Origin: JANQQZ01 sp039179915
Lineage (GTDB): Bacteria > Planctomycetota > Phycisphaerae > Phycisphaerales > UBA1924
Length of the DNA: 15,286 nt
Direction: 5' to 3'
Assembly (NCBI GenBank): GCA_039179915.1
Contig: JBCDEF010000050.1
Span: 1-15,286 of the forward strand
The stretch's first letter is position 1. Each line of letters begins with the position of its first letter. A program made the translations under genes and the position numbers. Under the pieces are notes generated by a model. The model was not told the DNA's origin. It ran no database searches and saw only the letters and a list, made by a program, of their open reading frames with translations. Positions 5,863 through 13,289 of the stretch are shown here, piece after piece.

Positions 5863-8800
5863 ATGCCCCCTTCCTCCTCGACGACGAGTTCCGCCCGCGC
5901 TATGCCAGCCCCCAAGAAACCGACCGGGAAAAAAACGATCGGCAAGAAACGAACGTCGAAGAAGCCTTCCTCAAAGAAAGCGGGCTCGAAGAAATCGGCT
6001 TCGGCGAAGAAGCCCGCGGCAGCCGTGGAACCGAAACCGTCGGCCGCACCGGCCGAGCGGTGCATTCGCGTCCGCGGCGCCCGAGAGCACAACCTCAAGG
6101 GCGTCGACCTCGACCTGCCTCGGGACCGGCTGATCGTCATGACCGGCCTGTCCGGCTCGGGCAAGAGCTCGCTGGCGTTCGATACGATCTTCGCCGAGGG
6201 ACAGCGGAAGTACATGGAGTCGCTGTCGGCCTACGCCCGGCAGTTCCTCGACCAGCTCAAGAAGCCGGATGTCGAAGAGGTCGAGGGCATCCCCCCCACC
6301 ATCGCGATCGAGCAGCGCGGCAGCGCGCACAACCCCCGCTCGACCGTCGCGACCACGACCGAGATCTACGACTACCTGCGGCTGCTCTTCGCCCGCTGCG
6401 GCACGCCGGTCTCGTGGGCGCCGACCAAAGAGAAGAAAGACGGCACTGTCTTGGCACGGTCCGGCCGACCGATCGTCGCGACCCCCAGCACGCAGATCGT
6501 CGACGCGGTCATGGCGCTCCCCGAGGGCACGCGGCTGATGGTGCTCGCGCCCGTCGTCCGCGAGAAGAAGGGGTACCACAAGGACGTTGTCGAGGATCTG
6601 GCCCAGCAGGGCTGGGCCCGGATCCGCGTCAACAAGGACGTCAAAGAGATCCGCGATGTTCTCAGTGTCGGCGGTGACAACCCGCTCGGCTTCGGCCGCT
6701 ACCACAAGAGCACGATCGAAGCGGTCGTCGACCGCGTCGTCATCCGCGACGACGCCCGGCAGCGTTTGGCCGAGTCGATCGAGTCGGCGCTCAAGCTCGC
6801 GGGCGGGACGGTCTTCATCGCCGTCAACGACGAAGAAGACCGCGAGACATGGCACGACCGGACGTATTCGACCAGCTTCGCCGACCCGGACCACCCCGAG
6901 GTGGCGCTCGAAGAGCTGTCGCCGCGGCTGTTCTCATTCAACTCGCCGTTCGGTGCGTGCCCGACCTGCCACGGACTGGGCGCGATCTTGGAGTTCGACG
7001 AAGAGCAGGTCGTGCCCGACATGACCAAGACCCTCCGCCGCGGCGGCATCGCCCCATGGAAGAAGAACGGGCCCGGCGGCATGGTCTACCCGCGGTACCT
7101 GCGGAAGTTCTGTCGAGATTGGGGTGTCGATCAGAACGCGCCGATGAGCGCGATGGACGACGAGATTTTCTCTTTGCTGCTTTACGGCGACGAGGACGGC
7201 ACCTGGGCCGGCGTCATCCCGATGCTGCACGACTGGTTCCACAAGACCGAGAGCCAGTGGGTCAAGGACCACCTGCACACGTTCCAGACCGAGAAAGTCT
7301 GTCCGGCGTGCCACGGCGACCGGCTGAGGCTCGAAGCGCTGCACGTGCACATCAAATCATCGCACGCGGTCGACACCGCCAAGGCCTTCAGCGAGACCGT
7401 GATCGGCCGCTCGGTCACGGACGGCACCGTGCTGAACATCGCCGAGATCGGTCGGCTGAACATCAACGACGCGATCGCGTTCGTCGAGGGGCTGGAGCTC
7501 TCGAAGGAACAGTCTCAGATCGCCGAGCCGATCATCCGCGAGGTCGGCAACCGGCTGCGGTTCCTGACCAGCGTCGGGCTGGAGTATCTGTCTTTGGACC
7601 GACGCACCGCGACGCTCTCGGGCGGCGAAGCGCAGCGGATCCGGCTGGCGACGCAGGTCGGCAGCGGGCTGGTCGGCGCGTGCTACGTGCTTGACGAGCC
7701 GACGATCGGCCTGCACCAGCGCGACAACGATCGGCTGATCCGCACGCTGCGGCACCTGGCCGACATCGGCAACACGGTGCTGGTCGTCGAGCACGACGAG
7801 GACATGATCCGCGCGGCCGACCACGTCGTGGACGTCGGGCCCGGGCCGGGCGTACACGGCGGCACGGTCGTCGCGCAGGGCACCGTCGCCGAGATCGAGA
7901 ACCACACCACGTCTCTGACCGGTCAGTACCTGTCGGGCCGCAGGTCGATCGAGGTGCCCGCGAAGCGCCGGAAACTGAGCGAGAAGAAAGCGGTCATCGT
8001 CAAGGGGGCGAAGGCGAACAACCTGAAATCGATCGACGCGGCCTTCCCCGTGGGCGGGTTCGTGTGCGTGACGGGCGTGTCTGGCTCGGGCAAGTCGACG
8101 CTGGTCAACGAGATCCTGCTCAAAGCCGCGAAGCACGAGATCACCGGCTCGCGTGACAAGCCCGGCGCGCACAGCCGCGTCAACGGGCTGCGGCACCTCG
8201 ACCGGATCATCGAGGTAGACCAGTCGCCGATCGGGCGGACGCCGCGCTCGAACCCGGCGACGTACACCGGTATCTTCGACGAGATCCGCAAGATCTTCAC
8301 CGCGACCAAAGAGGCCAAGATCCGCGGCTACAAGCCGGGCCGGTTCAGCTTCAATGTCTCCGCCCAGGCCGGCGGCGGGCGGTGCGAGGCCTGCCAGGGC
8401 CAGGGCACCAAGAAGATCGAGATGCACTTCCTGCCCGATGTCTTCGTCGAGTGCGAGGTCTGCAAGGGCGCGCGCTACAACCGCGAGACGCTCGAGGTCA
8501 CGTACCGCGACAAGTCGATCGCCGACGTGCTGGCGATGACCGTCGAAGACGCCTGCTCGTTCTTCGAGAACCATCCAAAGGTCCTGCGCTTTACCGAGTG
8601 CCTGCGCGACGTCGGGCTCGACTACATCACGCTCGGCCAGCCCTCGACCACGCTCTCCGGCGGCGAGGCCCAGCGCGTCAAGCTCGCGACCGAGCTGGGC
8701 AAGGGCGTCCGCTACGACGGCACACGGAGCCAGGAGCACACGCTCTATGTGCTCGACGAGCCGACGACCGGCCTGCACTTCGAGGACATCCGCAAGCTGA

Positions 8801-9009
8801 TCGGCGTGCTCAACCAGCTGGCCGACGCGGGCAACACGCTGGTCGTGATCGAGCACAACCTCGATGTCATCAAGTGCGCCGACTGGCTGCTCGATCTCGG
8901 CCCCGAGGGCGGCGACGGCGGCGGGACGATCGTCGCCAGCGGCACGCCGGAAGCGGTGGCGAAGGTCGGGGCGAGCCACACGGGTCGGTATCTGAAGCCG
9001 ATGCTTTAA
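5863..9009 (+). CDS. uvrA: excinuclease ABC subunit A (UvrA) with Lys-rich N-terminal tail
   Basis: This is the dimeric ABC-type ATPase that first senses bulky DNA lesions and loads UvrB. At 1048 residues it is about 100 longer than common UvrA. Conserved parts: first Walker A GLSGSGKS (95-102), FAEGQRKYMESLSAYARQFL, zinc cysteines CPTC (366-369) and CPAC (480-483), first signature LSGGEAQR (585-592) with DEPT (611-614), second Walker A GVSGSGKS (738-745), RSNPATYTG, zinc module CEAC (841-844) and CEVC (864-867), and second signature LSGGEAQR (931-938) with DEPTTGLHF. The canonical domain begins near residue 67. Before it, residues 18-50 carry seven KK doublets spaced about five residues apart. 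I chose ATG 5863 because of the -10 just upstream; ATG 5902 (MPAPKK) is a credible alternative that keeps the tail, and GTG 5821 is unlikely. The stop codon interleaves with that of the convergent 9006-9311 gene. Confidence 0.98.
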   Translation: MPPSSSTTSSARAMPAPKKPTGKKTIGKKRTSKKPSSKKAGSKKSASAKKPAAAVEPKPSAAPAERCIRVRGAREHNLKGVDLDLPRDRLIVMTGLSGSGKSSLAFDTIFAEGQRKYMESLSAYARQFLDQLKKPDVEEVEGIPPTIAIEQRGSAHNPRSTVATTTEIYDYLRLLFARCGTPVSWAPTKEKKDGTVLARSGRPIVATPSTQIVDAVMALPEGTRLMVLAPVVREKKGYHKDVVEDLAQQGWARIRVNKDVKEIRDVLSVGGDNPLGFGRYHKSTIEAVVDRVVIRDDARQRLAESIESALKLAGGTVFIAVNDEEDRETWHDRTYSTSFADPDHPEVALEELSPRLFSFNSPFGACPTCHGLGAILEFDEEQVVPDMTKTLRRGGIAPWKKNGPGGMVYPRYLRKFCRDWGVDQNAPMSAMDDEIFSLLLYGDEDGTWAGVIPMLHDWFHKTESQWVKDHLHTFQTEKVCPACHGDRLRLEALHVHIKSSHAVDTAKAFSETVIGRSVTDGTVLNIAEIGRLNINDAIAFVEGLELSKEQSQIAEPIIREVGNRLRFLTSVGLEYLSLDRRTATLSGGEAQRIRLATQVGSGLVGACYVLDEPTIGLHQRDNDRLIRTLRHLADIGNTVLVVEHDEDMIRAADHVVDVGPGPGVHGGTVVAQGTVAEIENHTTSLTGQYLSGRRSIEVPAKRRKLSEKKAVIVKGAKANNLKSIDAAFPVGGFVCVTGVSGSGKSTLVNEILLKAAKHEITGSRDKPGAHSRVNGLRHLDRIIEVDQSPIGRTPRSNPATYTGIFDEIRKIFTATKEAKIRGYKPGRFSFNVSAQAGGGRCEACQGQGTKKIEMHFLPDVFVECEVCKGARYNRETLEVTYRDKSIADVLAMTVEDACSFFENHPKVLRFTECLRDVGLDYITLGQPSTTLSGGEAQRVKLATELGKGVRYDGTRSQEHTLYVLDEPTTGLHFEDIRKLIGVLNQLADAGNTLVVIEHNLDVIKCADWLLDLGPEGGDGGGTIVASGTPEAVAKVGASHTGRYLKPML

Positions 9010-9311
9010 TCGACTGCCGCCGTCAGCACCTCATCCACCCCGCCCCACCGCCTGGCGCGGGCGGCGTCGAAGGATCCTGGCAGCGGGCTGGGAGCCAGCT
9101 CGATCCGACCCGAGAGCAGCAGCTCGACCAGCCGCTTGGTCACCGTTGCCGGCGGGACGCTGCCGCCGGACCAGAGCTCATAATCCTGGAAGCTCAGGGT
9201 CACGGTGTGCTCGGTTTCGAGCTCGCCGCGGGTCACGTGGACGGTGTGCCGCCAGCCGTGGGCGGTGTCCTGCTCTTCGGCGACCTGGATGTCGGTGGCT
9301 GGTCTTGGCAC
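9006..9311 (-). CDS. small hypothetical protein, convergent with uvrA
   Basis: This predicts a 101-residue acidic soluble protein starting at GTG 9311, without a signal peptide or membrane helix. It has a coherent layout: strand-like segments (WRHTVHVTR, HTVTLSFQDYELWSGG), then PPATVTKRLVELLLSGRIELAPSPLPGSFDAARARRWGGVDEVL, which looks like a helix and conserved-looking loop. I do not recognise a named family. No competing plus-strand gene covers it, and it fills the uvrA-permease gap completely. No good Shine-Dalgarno is visible. AACAAT (9318-9323 on the minus strand), ending six bases before GTG, would suit a leaderless start. Its TAA stop (9006-9008) overlaps the uvrA TAA (9007-9009). Confidence 0.7.
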   Translation of the reverse strand: MPRPATDIQVAEEQDTAHGWRHTVHVTRGELETEHTVTLSFQDYELWSGGSVPPATVTKRLVELLLSGRIELAPSPLPGSFDAARARRWGGVDEVLTAAVD

Positions 9312-9321
9312 ATCAGCATTG

Positions 9322-9352
9322 TTGCGACCCGGCGGACCCGCGTCGGTAGGAT
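9322..9352 (+). promoter_or_regulatory. putative leaderless promoter of the ABC permease gene
   Basis: TAGGAT (9347-9352) ends six bases before ATG 9359. TTGCGA (9322-9327) is a possible -35 at 19 bases. No Shine-Dalgarno is present. The -35 overlaps the proposed minus-strand -10 (9318-9323) of the divergent small gene, so the two start regions may compete. Confidence 0.5.
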
Positions 9353-9358
9353 CACCCG

Positions 9359-10687
9359 ATGACGTTCTTTCTCGAAACCGTCCGCCTCGGCCTGACCAAC
9401 CTGCGGCTGCATCTGCTGCGATCGTTTCTGACCGCGCTGGGGATCATCATCGGCGTGTCGGCCGTGATCGCGATGGTCTCGATCGGCGAGGGGTCGAAGC
9501 ATCAGGCTCTGATGCAGATCGAGAGCCTGGGCGCTCGGAACATCATCGTTCGGAGCCAGAAGCCGCCGACCAGCCAGCAGCCGCAGGGCCAGGGACGGGG
9601 CTGGGTCTCGAAGTACGGGCTGACGCGGGACGACCTGGCCGCGATCGAGAGCGGCTTCCGGCACGCGACGCACATCGTGCCGCTCAAGCAGCTTGGCTCG
9701 CAGATCCTCCGCGGCGAGAAGCGGCAGACGGCGCAGGCGTTCGGCACGACGCCGGACATGCTCAGCGTGGCCAAGCTCAACGTCGCCCGCGGCCGGTACC
9801 TGACGCAGGCCGATATGGACGCGGCGGCGATGGTCTGCGTGATCGGGGCGGAGGTCGCCAAGGAGATGTTCTCGCTCGTCGACCCGCTCGAGCAGACGCT
9901 CCGGATCGACGACAAGGTCTTCCAGATCATCGGCGTGCTCCAGCCCGTGGGGCTTTCGGGCGGTGCGGGCGCGGCGCTGGTCGGGCGGGATCTGAACAAA
10001 GACGTCCACGTGCCGATGACCACGGCCCGGGCGACCTTCGGCGACACGGTCGTGCAACGCGAGTCCGGCTCGTTCAGCGCCGCCGAGGTGCAGGTCGCCG
10101 AGGTCTACGTGCAGAGCGCGTCACGCGAGGCGGTTCTCGATGATGCCAAGATCCTGCGGCGGATCATCGATCAGCGGAAGCCGGGTATGCCCGACGTCGG
10201 GCTCATCGTTCCGTACGAGCTGCTCGAGCAGGCCGAGCGCCAAGCGCTCACCTGGACCGTCACGCTCAGCGCGATCGCGGGCATCAGCCTGCTGGTCGGC
10301 GGCATCGGCATCATGAACATCATGCTGGCGAACGTGACCGAGCGGACACGCGAGATCGGCATCCGCCGCTCGCTCGGCGCGACGCGCAAGCACATCATCT
10401 GGCAGTTCCTGGTTGAGACCGGCGTGCTCAGCGCGATCGGCGGGCTGGTGGGCGTGGGCGTGGGGATCCTGGTGAGCATCGGCATCGAATGGGGCGCGCC
10501 CCGGCTGCCGAGCATGCCGGTGATCGGCTCGATCATCCCGCCGGACGTGTCGGCGCCGACACGGCTGACGGGCTGGTCGATGCTGGTCGCCTTCGGCGTC
10601 GCCTCGCTGACGGGGCTGGTCTTCGGCCTCTACCCGGCGATGAAGGCCGCGAAGCAGGACCCGATCGTCGCCCTGCGGCATGACTGA
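9359..10687 (+). CDS. MacB/FtsX-family ABC transporter permease
   Basis: This 442-residue membrane subunit is of the mechanotransmission (type VII) ABC family. TM1 lies at about residues 20-41 (LTALGIIIGVSAVIAMVSIG), followed by the conserved GEGSKHQALMQIESLGARNIIV start of the MacB periplasmic core domain. A long extracytoplasmic domain (about 45-300) comes next. Then come TM2 (about 309-330, with GGIGIMNIMLANVTERTREIGIRRSLGA), TM3 (about 355-382) and TM4 (about 406-428), ending in YPAMKAAKQDPIVALRHD, the usual FtsX-like coupling segment. There is no fused ATPase as in MacB proper, and no separate ATPase or membrane-fusion partner is in the window; the partner must be encoded elsewhere. Relatives export peptides, antibiotics or lipoproteins, but the substrate cannot be told. 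ATG 9359 follows TAGGAT by six bases. Confidence 0.92.
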   Translation: MTFFLETVRLGLTNLRLHLLRSFLTALGIIIGVSAVIAMVSIGEGSKHQALMQIESLGARNIIVRSQKPPTSQQPQGQGRGWVSKYGLTRDDLAAIESGFRHATHIVPLKQLGSQILRGEKRQTAQAFGTTPDMLSVAKLNVARGRYLTQADMDAAAMVCVIGAEVAKEMFSLVDPLEQTLRIDDKVFQIIGVLQPVGLSGGAGAALVGRDLNKDVHVPMTTARATFGDTVVQRESGSFSAAEVQVAEVYVQSASREAVLDDAKILRRIIDQRKPGMPDVGLIVPYELLEQAERQALTWTVTLSAIAGISLLVGGIGIMNIMLANVTERTREIGIRRSLGATRKHIIWQFLVETGVLSAIGGLVGVGVGILVSIGIEWGAPRLPSMPVIGSIIPPDVSAPTRLTGWSMLVAFGVASLTGLVFGLYPAMKAAKQDPIVALRHD

Positions 10688-10692
10688 CCCCG

Positions 10693-10698
10693 TAAACT
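10693..10698 (+). promoter_or_regulatory. -10-like element for the HEAT-repeat gene
   Basis: TAAACT in the 17-base gap after the permease stop ends six bases before ATG 10705. There is no Shine-Dalgarno and no clear -35; the -35 region would fall inside the permease coding sequence. This suggests either a leaderless start or co-transcription with the permease. Confidence 0.42.
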
Positions 10699-10704
10699 TA
10701 TGGC

Positions 10705-13137
10705 ATGATCCGATTGTTTGCAGCGTGCTTCCTAGGAGCGTCGGCTATGTCGCAGTCGCCGATCGACGATCTGACCGCGCTGGACCGGCGGGTGCAGGCA
10801 GAGGCTGTCGCAACCATCGCGGCTGATCTGCCGACCCGAGAAGCCCGGCTCATCGAACTATGGACAGCAACGGACCGGTACGATGTTCGGCGACACATTG
10901 TGGAATCAGTCGTTCGGTCCGGCGACCCCGGCCTCAAGACGCTGAACACGCTGACAACGCCGATGCCAACCGGGCCATGGTCGCTTACACAGCTGATTGC
11001 GGAGGCCTACGCGGAGTTTGGAGAAGCTGGTATCAACGCTCTCGTGGACCGCATCGAGGCTGGCGAACCCAGAGTTGGATATCAGCTACATGAAGTGATC
11101 CGCGCCGCGGGCATTGATCCGGCGACCGTATTCTCGCGACTCATCGCCTCAGACTCCACCGTTGTTCGCCAGGCTGCCGTTGGGAGCATCACGGTCCTTC
11201 TGCCACGGCGACTGAAGGCCAAGCACCTGATTGAACTCTGTGCGGACGCCGATGAACAGGTTCGCATGGCCGCTGCCCACCAAATCTATCCTCACTGGAT
11301 CGGGCGCTTTGCCGAGACCGATCCGGACGCATTCGAGAAGTACATTAAGGGCCTCGAACGTCTTCTGGACTCCGATGACCAGCGCATCGTCCTCGCTGCC
11401 GCCGGCGTGCTCGCGGAGTACGGCAGCCCGAGCCTCGCGATTCAGGACCGTTTCGAGGCGATCTGGCGCAGCGATGACACCATACACGGCCTGCGGACAA
11501 GTGCGATGAAGGCGTACCTTCGAACGAGTGAAGACAAGCGCGGATCGATCAAGACGATCATTGATGTACTGCGCACACGGCCGCTCAAAGCCAGCGGCGC
11601 GTTAGCGGCCGTCGATCACGATCTATTCGACGAGAGCGACATTCGTGCGATCGTCGCAGCATTGCCGTCGGCTGTCGTTCCTCGCGAGGATTACAACCTC
11701 GCTGCGGACCTGATCGTTCCGGTGATGGGAGGGCGCGACGGGCGGGCGCGGCTGGGAGTGCGGGCCTTGCCGGCGTTGCTCGAAGCACTGGACTCGGACG
11801 CTCGCGGGCTGTCGCCGGCGGCAGCGGCCGTGCTCCGGCAACTCGGGCCCGACGCGGCCGAAGCCGTCCCGCAGCTGATTCGGCTGCTTGAGCGGGACCG
11901 GGCCGAGCACCACGGAACGGTGTACGCCATCGCCTTGATCGCGATCGCACCGAATGATCCGGCCGTGATCGAGGCGCTCACGCGGCTGATCGAGGGCGTC
12001 ACACAGCGCTCGGATGATCCGGCCTTCGTCGCGCACAGCGCGCTGAAGGAACTGGCTCGCAAGATACCCGAAGCAGGCTGGGTGCAGGCTCTGGCCGAGC
12101 CCACGATTCGCTCATCGGAGCATGTCCTGCACGATGCGGTATCGGGCCTGTATCCACTCATCGCGTTCGGAGACGTCTTCGAGCGGGATGCGGACCGGCT
12201 GATCGCTGAGCTTCTAGACAATGCAGCCCTGCGTGAATCTGCACAGCCAACGTCTCGGCCAGACGATCGGATCAAGCGACTGACAAGACGGAACGAAGAG
12301 CGGGAACGCCGCTTTCGGGCGGCGAACGCGCTCCGCACGATCAGCGATCCCGAGAAGAAGATCGTCGACGCCCTGCTCGAAGCGATGACGAACCGGATCG
12401 CCTTTCGTCGCAACGACGCTCGGGACACCTTCTCGGCGGATCAAGAAGCCTACGTGATCAATGCTGTCGCGCGAACGATTGCGGAAATCATCGATCGGCA
12501 TCCTCATCAGTTCGAGTATGTCGTCCTCGAACTCACTCACGATCGGCGGGCGCTGTCGTTGGTCTTGTCCGCCGCGATCCCCGGCCGGCCGCACATGACG
12601 AATGCGCCTGAACCGCCGGCCGATCTGAGCGATCACGCAAGGCAGATCGCCCGCCGGGCGCTACTCGATGAGATGCGACTGCAGTCCGGCGACAGCGTGC
12701 CGATCCCGAATCCCGTGCTGTGCTACTACGGCGCTGACGACGCCGAGGTGCGGCGATTGACCGAGCAAGCCGTGCTGTTCGGGCCTGGCGAGGGCGGCCC
12801 GACGTCCGCGATGCGTCTGCTCGGCGCGCTACGGCCGACTACGCCGGAGCAGGTCGAACTGATCCGTGAGCACCTCAGTGATCCGCGCGGGAGCATGCGC
12901 GTAGCGGCGTCGGCGGCCGCGGGTCGTCTCGGCCCGGACGGGGCGGAACTGATCGACGATCTCATAGAACTCGGTCGTCGCTGGATGGGCTACTCGACGG
13001 CCTACGTGGTGAGGACATCGCTTCAGGAGATCGCCCCCGACGACGAGCGTGTTGAGCGGTTCAAGAAAGATCATGATCGAGCGAAAGGGGCACAACGAGA
13101 GGCCCTGCGTGCCGCTCGGGAGCAGCTTGGCCGCTAG
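10705..13137 (+). CDS. large HEAT-repeat (armadillo-type alpha-solenoid) protein
   Basis: This 810-residue protein is built of paired helices. Repeat-like units are clearest around residues 140-195 (STVVRQAAVGSITVLL, DADEQVRMAAAHQI), 215-240 (DSDDQRIVLAAAGVLAEYG), 352-430 (ALPALLEALDSD, QLGPDAAEAVPQLIRLLERD, IAIAPNDPAVIEALTRLIEG) and 710-780 (HLSDPRGSMRVAASAAAGRL, LQEIAPDDERV). A basic, charged stretch (522-540, DRIKRLTRRNEERERRFRA) interrupts the solenoid. Such proteins are protein-binding scaffolds; no enzyme domain is visible. The first 14 residues (MIRLFAACFLGASA) are hydrophobic, but short for a signal peptide, and FAAC is a poor lipobox, so the location is unclear. An alternative start is the ATG at codon 15 (MSQSPIDDL). 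It starts 17 bases after the permease stop. Base composition looks lower in GC in the first kilobase than around 11700-11950. Confidence 0.88.
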   Translation: MIRLFAACFLGASAMSQSPIDDLTALDRRVQAEAVATIAADLPTREARLIELWTATDRYDVRRHIVESVVRSGDPGLKTLNTLTTPMPTGPWSLTQLIAEAYAEFGEAGINALVDRIEAGEPRVGYQLHEVIRAAGIDPATVFSRLIASDSTVVRQAAVGSITVLLPRRLKAKHLIELCADADEQVRMAAAHQIYPHWIGRFAETDPDAFEKYIKGLERLLDSDDQRIVLAAAGVLAEYGSPSLAIQDRFEAIWRSDDTIHGLRTSAMKAYLRTSEDKRGSIKTIIDVLRTRPLKASGALAAVDHDLFDESDIRAIVAALPSAVVPREDYNLAADLIVPVMGGRDGRARLGVRALPALLEALDSDARGLSPAAAAVLRQLGPDAAEAVPQLIRLLERDRAEHHGTVYAIALIAIAPNDPAVIEALTRLIEGVTQRSDDPAFVAHSALKELARKIPEAGWVQALAEPTIRSSEHVLHDAVSGLYPLIAFGDVFERDADRLIAELLDNAALRESAQPTSRPDDRIKRLTRRNEERERRFRAANALRTISDPEKKIVDALLEAMTNRIAFRRNDARDTFSADQEAYVINAVARTIAEIIDRHPHQFEYVVLELTHDRRALSLVLSAAIPGRPHMTNAPEPPADLSDHARQIARRALLDEMRLQSGDSVPIPNPVLCYYGADDAEVRRLTEQAVLFGPGEGGPTSAMRLLGALRPTTPEQVELIREHLSDPRGSMRVAASAAAGRLGPDGAELIDDLIELGRRWMGYSTAYVVRTSLQEIAPDDERVERFKKDHDRAKGAQREALRAAREQLGR

Positions 13138-13148
13138 GCGATGCGGAA

Positions 13149-13221
13149 AGCCACTTGCCGGACTTGAACCGGCGACCTGAGCTTTACGAAAGCTCCGCTC
13201 TACCAACTGAGCTAAAGTGGC
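13149..13221 (-). tRNA. tRNA-Thr (anticodon CGT)
   Basis: A complete cloverleaf is visible on the minus strand. The acceptor GCCACTT pairs with AAGTGGC, the D stem is GCTC/GAGC, and the anticodon stem GAGCT/AGCTC encloses the loop TTCGTAA, giving anticodon CGT, which reads ACG (threonine). The T arm is GCCGG-TTCAAGT-CCGGC. The discriminator base is T, and the 3' CCA is not encoded. The gene lies 68 bases beyond the oxidase stop and is convergent with the HEAT-repeat gene, 11 bases from its stop. Confidence 0.97.
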
Positions 13222-13251
13222 GGCCGCTCCGGCGGGCTGCCGAAGGCCGGC

Positions 13252-13280
13252 ATTCTACCCGGCCCGCTCTGACGGTTCAG
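13252..13280 (-). promoter_or_regulatory. putative promoter of tRNA-Thr
   Basis: On the minus strand TAGAAT (13252-13257) matches the -10 consensus at five of six positions. CTGAAC (13275-13280) lies 17 bases upstream as a weak -35. Transcription would start near 13245, giving a short leader of about 24 bases before the mature tRNA. The promoter lies just after the oxidase stop at 13290, so the tRNA need not depend on readthrough. Confidence 0.6.
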
Positions 13281-13289
13281 CCGGCCGCG

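Noticed and set aside
2500..5870. LexA/SOS box upstream of uvrB or uvrA
   Set aside because: I saw no inverted-repeat operator resembling known LexA sites in either upstream region; a lineage-specific box cannot be excluded.
5313..6677. Plus-strand frame of 454 codons across the methyltransferase-uvrA junction
   Set aside because: It is an out-of-frame shadow of two strongly supported genes; the product is Arg/Ser/Pro-rich.
7357..8979. 540-codon minus-strand frame antisense to uvrA
   Set aside because: uvrA is certain on the other strand; this frame stays open only because of GC-rich third positions.
10705..10755. Lipoprotein signal on the HEAT-repeat protein (FAAC)
   Set aside because: The cysteine is at residue 7, far too close to the N-terminus, and Phe is a poor -3 residue.
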